NCBI RefSeq assembly: GCF_932526225.1
Contig: NC_064040.1
Span: 15,434,494-15,498,493, forward strand
DNA from: Nematostella vectensis
Taxonomy: Eukaryota > Cnidaria > Anthozoa > Actiniaria > Edwardsiidae
Length of the DNA stretch: 64,000 nucleotides
Direction of reading: 5' to 3'
The translations under genes were made by a program, and so were the position numbers. Position 1 is the stretch's first letter. Each line of letters begins with the position of its first letter. The notes beneath the pieces were generated by a model. That model did no database searches, had not been told where the DNA came from, and saw only the letters and a list, made by a program, of their open reading frames with translations. Below, in pieces: positions 12,601 to 24,600 of the stretch.

Positions 12601-15600
12601 TATCACACTTTTTCCTTTTTTTAACCTAAAAATTCTAGCTTTATTGATAGTAAGTTTGAGTTTAACAGTAACAGTTTTATTAATCAATTTAAGACATTAC
12701 TACAATCTACACACAGTCAACAAATAGCATTTAGAAAAATGTGTACATATTTGTGTTGAAATATGATGTTAAAATATCATGGGAAGGATAGCCTTATTCA
12801 TTGCTTTTTAATATCCAGTCTTGCAGGAATACTGTCCCAGTTCCAAGGCATTGGTGTTTTAAAAGAAAGTATCTACAGGTATGACTTGCGTAATAGATGG
12901 TCTACATAATAGACGTGGCAATGTAGTACTAAGATATGTGAAATTCAGGTGTTGGGGCTCTGCTCTCAAGCAGCGCCTAAATCTAATAACTCATACAATT
13001 GTGACAACCTTATCATGTTGCTTCATGACATAACCCACCACGTCTCCCTCTTGGTCTTGTGGCTAAGAGGTTAATAAATATTGGTGGGGAAACTAATCTT
13101 GGGTATCTCTACCTACTGGGGACTTCTCTGTGTTCTCTGTAGCATACAATATCTGAACATTTTCAGGGATTGATAAACGAACCCCAAGGCTAATATCCAA
13201 TGCTGTTCCTTTTTATGTGCTCTTCCGTATGAATGAAGATGATTTGGTGCATTTCTTGCATATGTATTTGTAACAACACATCAGAAAAGCATCATTTGAA
13301 CTTAGCCTGTCATTAACACATCAGTTACTAGCTCAGTACAGAAATGATTCTTTTTATGTTTTTAAATGTTGGATATGCTCAACTCTACACAGTAACCAAA
13401 TTAAAAAAATATATATGTAAAAACCATAAAGGGTCTACAATGTATTCTTTTGAAGCACATCTTTTGGTTGTAGAATTGATATTTTTCCTTTGACTATTTG
13501 CACTGACAACTTTTTTAGATAGGTGTACACCTATATAAACATGTTATCAGTGCAAATAAGAAATGGTAATTACAATAATATTCAAAAGCAGTGATATGTC
13601 TGAGCCATTAAATAAGGATATCTAAACATGCCAACATAAATTGTTTCCATTATAGGGAAAGCGTGGTATAGTGAAGCCTGCATTTGACCTGCCTGAATTC
13701 ATAAAGGTTAGTTACAGTTGTGTTTTGTTTTTTATTGTTAATATCAACAGTGCACCCATTTCAACTAAGATGGTGATTAGAAAAGAATACTTGTTAGATT
13801 GAGATTAGCATTTTCCTGGCTATTTTTAGTGAATTAGTCTGCAACAGAAGGAAAACTTGCAACTATACAAGTCCTCAGGAGGCTCCTTTAAACCACTTTT
13901 TAGTATCCAGGTCTGTATCTCTGTATCTGCCCTGGAAATGATGATCTGTATTAACACCGACAGCCATTGGGCCCATGGGGGTGTTAAACGAGCTTTTTAA
14001 ATCTGATCCGGAGCAATGCAAGAGAAGTTACAGTTACCATTAGATCTCTAGGCTACACATTAAAACCTAAAGCTAAAAAAATATGTAACAGTAAGCTAGA
14101 CAATTCTGCCAATTTTCTTGTGAAAATACATGAGATTGAAAGTTTAGGTTGTGTTGCTGACTTGACATATTGTTGTTATACTATAGAAAACAGGAATTAT
14201 GGAGATGCGAGAAGCAATGCAGGAAAAAGAGGAACAGAAGACTCTAAAGGCAAAGATGAGGGAAAAGGTAATAGAAGACTGAAAAAGGCTCATTGAAAAA
14301 GTCTATATTACTATCTCAAAATTATAAACAGTTGAAAAGTTACACGTTTCTTAGGTGTAAGACTCCACTTCCATCACATTTTCAGACTAAACAATTCCTC
14401 ATTAATAGACAATCAGTGTAGACCCAATCCTCATTGCAACCCCGATTTCCCTTACGCGTAAACACCCTTCCTTTGACCCTTTAGACTATTCCTTGTGAAT
14501 ATAGTCCCCAATTGACTAAATTAGATTCAAAGCTATCTCTTGTTACATATGACATTGATTTTTTTCTCTTCTGTACCCCAGGTCCGGCCTAAGATGGGCA
14601 AAATCAACATTGATTATCAGAAGCTCCACGATGCTTTCTTCAGGTAAGTGTAGCTATCAGCATTTGCTTGCTGAGGTATATCACTCTTAAAGGTGTAAAT
14701 GATGATATTCTTAACAACAGCTGAAGCAGCTTGCTGCTATGTAGATCCCAAACGAGCTTTTTAAATCTGATAAACACCTGTAGTAGTCTGTTGTTGTGCT
14801 GTCTGTGAATGTGGGGAACTCTTTGTCACTGACCAGACTGTGGTCTTCTTATCAAGGTGGCAGACCAAGCCTAAGATGAGCATCCACGGAGATCTCTACT
14901 ATGAGGTGAGTGCAGTTGCTGTTGTTGTTATTGTTGTTGTTGGTGGTGATGCTGTTGTTGATGGTGGTGCTGTTGTTGTTTCTGATATTGTTGTTGTTGG
15001 TGGTGATGCTGTTGTTGATGGTGGTGCTGATGTTGTTGGTGCTGTTGCTGGTGGTGCTGTTATTGTTTGTAATGTTGTTATTGTTGGCAGTGCTGTTGTT
15101 GTTGTCAGTGCTGTTGTTGTTATTGTTGTTGCTGTTGGTATTGCTGTTGGTGGTAGTGTTGTTATTGTTGGTAGTGATGTTGTTGATGGTGTTGTTGGTG
15201 GTGGTGGTTGTGCTGTTGCTGGTGGCACTGTTATTGTTGAAAGTGTTGTTATTGATTGTAGTGCTGTTGTTGTTTTCGGTATTGTTGTTGTCAGTGTTGT
15301 TGTTGTTGGTGTTGTTGTTGGTGGTGGTGCTGTTGCTGGTGTTGTTGTTGTTGTTGCTGTTGGTTGTGGTGCTGCTGCTGTTGTTGTTGTTGCTGGTGGT
15401 TGTGGTGCTGCTGCTGCTGTTGTTGTTATTGTTGTTGCTGGTGGTGCTGCTGTTGTTGTTATTGTTGCTGGCACTGTTGTGGTTGTTGGTGTTGTTGCTG
15501 TTGTTGTTGCTATTGTTGTTGGTGATGTTGTTGTTGCTGGTGATGCTGCTGTTGTTGGTGTTGTTGCTGAGGCTTCTGTTGATTTTTATGATATTGTTTT

Positions 15601-18600
15601 TTAGTGCTAATGTTGTTGTTTTGATGATGTGGTTGCTGTTTCTTTTTTTTTTTTGGGGGGGGGGGGGCATTTAAATTAATACTTGATAACGTGTGGATTT
15701 GAATTATTAAATGTTATATACTTGGGTCATCAGGGAAAAGAGTTTGAGACCAAGCTGAAGGAGAAGAAGCCAGGAGACCTCTCAGATGATTTGAAGACTG
15801 CTCTTGGTATGCCCACAGGACAGGTAAATATCTTGCTTCAGGAAATCCTGCATCATGTACCAACCCAGAAGGAAATTTTAAGACAAGGGAATGGTTTAGG
15901 GTAATGTAAACACGAAAAAAAAAACAAGCTTTTATAGTGTGACCAAGAAAACTGTGAACACTGGAAATATGTATGGAATGTTTGTTCTGACCAATCACTT
16001 GCGAGATATTCAAACAGTCAACTGGAAACATGTCTCAACAAGTCGTAGTGTCTGAAATCTCGCATCTGATTGGTCAGAAGACAATAAACATTCCACACAT
16101 ATTTTAGGTGTTCACCTTTTTGGGCTGTAATACAAAGATTCTCCCTCTTTCAAGATATATTTCTGTCATTTGCCTACAGTACACAGTTCATACCAGTCTG
16201 TCTAATCTGGCTGCCTCTATTTTTAATCCCACTTGCCTTTCTACATAATATTGAGCTCCCAATATTGTACCTTGTTATTTTAGGGCAGTCACCTTGTTCC
16301 CCCTCCATGGCTCATTGCAATGCAGAGATATGGCCCGCCACCTTCATACCCTAACCTTAAAATCGCAGGGCTCAATGCCCCTATCCCTGAGGTGAGGAAA
16401 CAACAGCTGTTAGACTTGTGAGATATCGTACATGTTAGATATCATTGACCAAAGTCATGATGTTAGATATGACTGACCAAAGACATGTTAGATATTATTG
16501 GCCAAAGACATGTTAGTAGATATCATTCACCAAAGACATGATATGTTAGATATCATTGGCCAAAGACATGTTAGTAGATATCATTCACCAAAGACATGAT
16601 ATGTTAGATATCATTGGCCAAAGACATGTTAGTAGATATCATTCACCAAAGACATGATATGTTAGATATGATTGGCCAAAGACATGTTAGTAGATATCAT
16701 TCACCAAAGACATGATATGTTAGATATCATTGGCCAAAGACATGTTAGTAGATATCATTCACCAAAGACATGATATGTTAGATATCATTGGCCAAAGACA
16801 TGTTAGTAGATATCATTCACCAAAGACATGATATGTTAGATATCATTCACCAAAGAAATGATATGTTAGATATCATTCACCAAAGACATGATATGTTAGA
16901 TATCATTGGCCAAAGACATGTTAGTAGATATCATTCACCAAAGACATGATATGTTAGATATGATTGGCCAAAGACATGTTAGTAGATATCATTCACCAAA
17001 GACATGATATGTTAGATATCATTGGCCAAAGACATGTTAGTAGATATCATTCACCAAAGACATGATATGTTAGATATCATTGTCCAAAGATATGTTAGTA
17101 GGTATCATTCACCAAAGACATGATATGTAAGATATCATAGAGCAAAGACATGATATGTTAGATATCATTGGCCAAAGACATGTTAGTAGATATCATTCAC
17201 CAAAGACATGATATGTTAGATATCATAGAGCAAAGACATGATATGTTAGATATCATTCACCAAAGACATGATATGTTAGATATCATTCACCAAAGACATG
17301 ATATGTTAGATATCATTCACCAAAGACATGATATGTTAGATATCATTCACCAAAGACATGATATGTTAGATATCATTCACCAAAGACATGATATGTTAGA
17401 TATCATTCACCAAAGACATGTTAGTAGATATCATTCACCAAAGACATGATTTGTTAGATATCATTGTCCAAAGACATGTTAGTAGATATCATTCACCAAA
17501 GACATGATATGTTAGATATCATTCACCAAAGACATGATATGTTAGATATCATTCACCAAAGACATGTTAGTAGATATCATTCACCAAAGACATGATATGT
17601 TAGATATCATTGGCCAAAGACGTGATATGTTAGATATCATAGACCAAAGACATGATATGTTAGATATCATTCACCAAAGACATGATATGTTAGATATCAT
17701 TGGCCAAAGACATGTTAGTAGATATCATTCACCAAAGACATGATATGTTAGATATCATTGGCCAAAGACATGTTAGTAGATATCATTCACCAAAGACATG
17801 ATATGTTAGATATCATTGGCCAAAGACATGTTAGTAGATATCATTCACCAAAGACATGATATGTTAGATATCATTCACCAAAGAAATGATATGTTAGATA
17901 TCATTCACCAAAGACATGATATGTTAGATATCATTGGCCAAAGACATGTTAGTAGATATCATTCACCAAAGACATGATATGTTAGATATGATTGGCCAAA
18001 GACATGTTAGTAGATATCATTCACCAAAGACATGATATGTTAGATATCATTGGCCAAAGACATGTTAGTAGATATCATTCACCAAAGACATGATATGTTA
18101 GATATCATTGTCCAAAGATATGTTAGTAGATATCATTCACCAAAGACATGATATGTTAGATATCATAGAGCAAAGACATGATATGTTAGATATCATTGGC
18201 CAAAGACATGTTAGTAGATATCATTCACCAAAGACATGATATGTTAGATATCATAGAGCAAAGACATGATATGTTAGATATCATTCACCAAAGACATGAT
18301 ATGTTAGATATCATTCACCAAAGACATGATATGTTAGATATCATTGGCCAAAGACATGTTAGTAGATATCATTCACCAAAGACATGATATGTTAGATATC
18401 ATTGTCCAAAGACATGTTAGTAGATATCATTCACCAAAGACATGATATGTTAGATATCATTCACCAAAGACATGATATGTTAGATATCATTCACCAAAGA
18501 CATGTTAGTAGATATCATTCACCAAAGACATGATATGTTAGATATCATTGGCCAAAGACGTGATATGTTAGATATCATAGACCAAAGACATGATATGTTA

Positions 18601-21600
18601 GATATCATTCACCAAAGACATGATATGTTAGATATCATTGGCCAAAGACATGTTAGTAGATATCATTCACCAAAGACATGATATGTTAGATATCATTGGC
18701 CAAAGACATGTTAGTAGATATCATTCACCAAAGACATGATATGTTAGATATCATTGGCCAAAGACATGTTAGTAGATATCATTCACCAAAGACATGATAT
18801 GTTAGATATCATTCACCAAAGAAATGATATGTTAGATATCATTCACCAAAGACATGATATGTTAGATATCATTGGCCAAAGACATGTTAGTAGATATCAT
18901 TCACCAAAGACATGATATGTTAGATATGATTGGCCAAAGACATGTTAGTAGATATCATTCACCAAAGACATGATATGTTAGATATCATTGGCCAAAGACA
19001 TGTTAGTAGATATCATTCACCAAAGACATGATATGTTAGATATCATTGTCCAAAGATATGTTAGTAGATATCATTCACCAAAGACATGATATGTTAGATA
19101 TCATAGAGCAAAGACATGATATGTTAGATATCATTGGCCAAAGACATGTTAGTAGATATCATTCACCAAAGACATGATATGTTAGATATCATTCACCAAA
19201 GACATGATATGTTAGATATCATTCACCAAAGACATGATATGTTAGATATCATTGGCCAAAGACATGTTAGTAGATATCATTCACCAAAGACATGATATGT
19301 TAGATATCATTGTCCAAAGATATGTTAGTAGATATCATTCACCAAAGACATGATATGTAAGATATCATAGAGCAAAGACATGATATGTTAGATATCATTG
19401 GCCAAAGACATGTTAGTAGATATCATTCACCAAAGACATGATATGTTAGATATCATAGAGCAAAGACATGATATGTTAGATATCATTCACCAAAGACATG
19501 ATATGTTAGATATCATTCACCAAAGACATGATATGTTAGATATCATTCACCAAAGACATGATATGTTAGATATCATTCACCAAAGACATGTTAGTAGATA
19601 TCATTCACCAAAGACATGATATGTTAGATATCATTGTCCAAAGACATGTTAGTAGATATCATTCACCAAAGACATGATATGTTAGATATCATTCACCAAA
19701 GACATGATATGTTAGATATCATTCACCAAAGACATGTTAGTAGATATCATTCACCAAAGACATGATATGTTAGATATCATTGGCCAAAGACGTGATATGT
19801 TAGATATCATAGACCAAAGACATGATATGTTAGATATCATAGAGCAAAGACATGATATGTTAGATATCATTCACCAAAGACATGATATGTTAGATATCAT
19901 TGGCCAAAGACATGTTAGTAGATATCATTCACCAAAGACATGATATGTTAGATATCATTGGCCAAAGACATGTTAGTAGATATCATTCACCAAAGACATG
20001 ATATGTTAGATATCATTGGCCAAAGACATGTTAGTAGATATCATTCACCAAAGACATGATATGTTAGATATCATTCACCAAAGAAATGATATGTTAGATA
20101 TCATTCACCAAAGACATGATATGTTAGATATCATTGGCCAAAGACATGTTAGTAGATATCATTCACCAAAGACATGATATGTTAGATATGATTGGCCAAA
20201 GACATGTTAGTAGATATCATTCACCAAAGACATGATATGTTAGATATCATTGGCCAAAGACATGTTAGTAGATATCATTCACCAAAGACATGATATGTTA
20301 GATATCATTGTCCAAAGATATGTTAGTAGATATCATTCACCAAAGACATGATATGTTAGATATCATAGAGCAAAGACATGATATGTTAGATATCATTGGC
20401 CAAAGACATGTTAGTAGATATCATTCACCAAAGACATGATATGTTAGATATCATAGAGCAAAGACATGATATGTTAGATATCATTCACCAAAGACATGAT
20501 ATGTTAGATATCATTCACCAAAGACATGATATGTTAGATATCATTCACCAAAGACATGATATGTTAGATATCATTGGCCAAAGACATGTTAGTAGATATC
20601 ATTTACCAAAGACATGATATGTTAGATATCATTGGCCAAAGACATGATATGTTAGATATCATAGAGCAAAGACATGATATGTTAGATATCATAGAGCAAA
20701 GACATGATATGTTAGATATCATTCACCAAAGACATGATATGTTAGATATCATTCACCAAAGACATGTTAGTAGATATCATTCACCAAAGACATGATATGT
20801 TAGATATCATTGTCCAAAGACATGTTAGTAGATATCATTCACCAAAGACATGATATGTTAGATATCATTCACCAAAGACATGATATGTTAGATATCATTC
20901 ACCAAAGACATGTTAGTAGATATCATTCACCAAAGACATGATATGTTAGATATCATTGGCCAAAGACATGATATGTTAGATATCATAGAGCAAAGACATG
21001 ATATGTTAGATATCATAGAGCAAAGACATGATATGTTAGATATCATTCACCAAAGACATGATATGTTAGATATCATAGAGCAAAGACATGATATGTTAGA
21101 TATGATTGGCCAAAGACATGTTAGTAGATATCATTCACCAAAGACATGATATGTTAGATATCATTGGCCAAAGACATGTTAGTAGATATCATTCACCAAA
21201 GACATGATATGTTAGATATCATTGTCCAAAGATATGTTAGTAGATATCATTCACCAAAGACATGATATGTTAGATATCATAGAGCAAAGACATGATATGT
21301 TAGATATCATTGGCCAAAGACATGTTAGTAGATATCATTCACCAAAGACATGATATGTTAGATATCATAGAGCAAAGACATGATATGTTAGATATCATTC
21401 ACCAAAGACATGATATGTTAGATATCATTCACCAAAGACATGATATGTTAGATATCATTCACCAAAGACATGATATGTTAGATATCATTGGCCAAAGACA
21501 TGTTAGTAGATATCATTCACCAAAGACATGATATGTTAGATATCATTGGCCAAAGACATGATATGTTAGATATCATAGAGCAAAGACATGATATGTTAGA

Positions 21601-24600
21601 TATCATAGAGCAAAGACATGATATGTTAGATATCATTCACCAAAGAAATGATATGTTAGATATCATTCACCAAAGACATGATATGTTAGATATCATTGGC
21701 CAAAGACATGTTAGTAGATATCATTCACCAAAGACATGATATGTTAGATATGATTGGCCAAAGACATGTTAGTAGATATCATTCACCAAAGACATGATAT
21801 GTTAGATATCATTGGCCAAAGACATGTTAGTAGATATCATTCACCAAAGACATGGTATGTTAGATATCATTGTCCAAAGATATGTTAGTAGATATCATTC
21901 ACCAAAGACATGATATGTTAGATATCATAGAGCAAAGACATGATATGTTAGATATCATTGGCCAAAGACATGTTAGTAGATATCATTCACCAAAGACATG
22001 ATATGTTAGATATCATAGAGCAAAGACATGATATGTTAGATATCATTCACCAAAGACATGATATGTTAGATATCATTCACCAAAGACATGATATGTTAGA
22101 TATCATTCACCAAAGACATGATATGTTAGATATCATTGGCCAAAGACATGTTAGTAGATATCATTCACCAAAGACATGATATGTTAGATATCATTGGCCA
22201 AAGACATGATATGTTAGATATCATAGAGCAAAGACATGATATGTTAGATATCATAGAGCAAAGACATGATATGTTAGATATCATTCACCAAAGACATGAT
22301 ATGTTAGATATCATTCACCAAAGACATGTTAGTAGATATCATTCACCAAAGACATGATATGTTAGATATCATTGTCCAAAGACATGTTAGTAGATATCAT
22401 TCACCAAAGACATGATATGTTAGATATCATTCACCAAAGACATGATATGTTAGATATCATTCACCAAAGACATGTTAGTAGATATCATTCACCAAAGACA
22501 TGATATGTTAGATATCATTGGCCAAAGACATGATATGTTAGATATCATAGAGCAAAGACATGATATGTTAGATATCATAGAGCAAAGACATGATATGTTA
22601 GATATCATTCACCAAAGACATGATATGTTAGATATCATAGAGCAAAGACATGATATGTTAGATATCATAGAGCAAAGACATGATATGTTAGATATCATAG
22701 AGCAAAGACATGATATGTTAGATATCATAGAGCAAAGACACAATTCAAGACATCACAGGCTATAGACAATAATGTGAGATATCACAGATTTAAGAAATGA
22801 GCTGAAATATATGGTTATTTTTAATGGAAGAGTCAGAGGATTTTTGTTTTGTTGAGAGAGCCAAATTGATCAATTTGATTTTTCTGCCAGCATTAAGCAA
22901 AAGGAGAACCCTGCTCAGCCCCTGTGCTGTTTTAACATTACCTTGAGCCTTTCCTATTATTCCAGGGAGCATCATTTGGTTACCACGCCGGCGGCTGGGG
23001 GAAGCCTCCAGTTGACGAGACAGGTCGACCACTGTATGGTGATGTGTTCGGGGTGCAGTCATTGGATGCTAACGAAGATGTAGACGAGGAGGGTGTCGAG
23101 AGGCAGCCTTGGGGTGAGCTGGAGTCTGAGGAAGAGTCAGAGGAAGAGTCTGAGGTAGGTGAATAATAGGAGCTACTTGAACATGTCCCAGGAAACCTGG
23201 TCTCCCTGCCTGTTATTCTACTTGAACATGTCGCAGGAAACCTGGTCTCCCTGCCTGTTATTCTACTTGAACATGTCCCAGGAAACCTGGTTTCCCTGCC
23301 TGTTATTCTACTTGAACATGTCCCAGGAAACCTGGTTTCCCTGCCTGTTATTCTACTTGAACATGTCCCAGGAAACCTGGTCTCCCTGCCTGTTATTCTA
23401 CTTGAACATGTCCCAGGAAACCTGGTCTCCCTGCCTCTAATTCCCATACAGCCAAATCACACTAGTTGTCTTTCATCAGTGCTAACTTTCAGTAGTAAAA
23501 AGTGCCACTGATCTGAAGCCAAAATAAGGCAAATGACAAGGCAAGACAATGGTTTCAGCAATTCAAATTGACCCACTGGTGTGATTTGACTGAATTAGTT
23601 ATTCCTCTTGCCTTCACGTCGAGTGGTCATATTATGTGGGCAAATGATGATCTTTACTATCTTCTCTGAACATGCACTGTGGAGTATCAAACGAGCTTTT
23701 TAAATCTGAGCCCATAATATAGTGTTATAGCCTACAGTAGCCATCATAGAAGTATAAAGAAATAGTAATATGGGTGGTGTTTTGTAGGAGGAGTCATCAG
23801 AGGAGGAAGAAGACCATACAGGACTAATAACGCCTGCTGATACGTGAGTACTTGCCATCTTTGCTTACATCAGGACAAAAACTTTCTGATCCCTTGTAGT
23901 GAAAACTTGTAGCACAATTTCTCACTTTGCCCTTTATGAATATTGATGAATCACCCAGTTTATGGCTGTACTAACAGAGGTCCCCTATTTACCTACACTT
24001 AGCATTTTAGTTACAATATCTACTAAGAAGATAATTATGATCAGGAAAAGGGTGGGATCTTTCCATGCTGATTCCCAGGTGTTAAAAGAAATTCTTACAG
24101 ACACTGTACATGGGCTACATTATTCCAGGGGATAGATATTAGAGTTTGGAGGGAGACTCTAGAATAATTCCCTTTGGGGAGGGTTATCGATCCTTTGTGG
24201 AAGCTCACAGTCTTATATACCTATTTCAAAAAACGTTGTCATTGCGAAACGGCAAATGGCGATTGGCAAATGGCAGTTCTAGGACCGTAAGGAACCATGG
24301 GTCTCATTAAATTTCTACTAAATGCTGAAGAATATGGATAAATCAAACAATTATCCATTAAAGATCATCAATGTATGTCTCTGACATTGCTAGACTTTAT
24401 TTAACATCTTTTATTTTACGAATGATTAGTACCCAGAAGCACCGTGCGGGCTTAGAACTGCCATTTACTATTTGCCATTCTCCATTTGCACTGACAACCT
24501 TTTTTGAAATAGGTGTATCTATTATTTAGATGTTTACCATTATTGTTTATGCATTCCCTAGTGGTTTAGTGACACCTAGTGGTCTGACGTCCATCCCAGC

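Noticed and set aside
14840..15674. Long open frames (Val/Gly-rich, Leu-rich, antisense Asn/Thr-rich)
   Set aside because: All are products of the imperfect triplet array. Only the first few codons (14857-14905) belong to a real SF3B2 exon.
17168..22765. Many open frames reading repeats of MLDIIHQRHD
   Set aside because: They arise from the 30-bp period of the SF3B2 intron 16 array and are broken at each 28-bp unit. They lie between firmly placed SF3B2 exons.
22980..23447. 155-codon antisense frame (GRETRFPGTCSSRIT repeats)
   Set aside because: It is the reverse of the 45-bp minisatellite joined to the complement of an SF3B2 exon.
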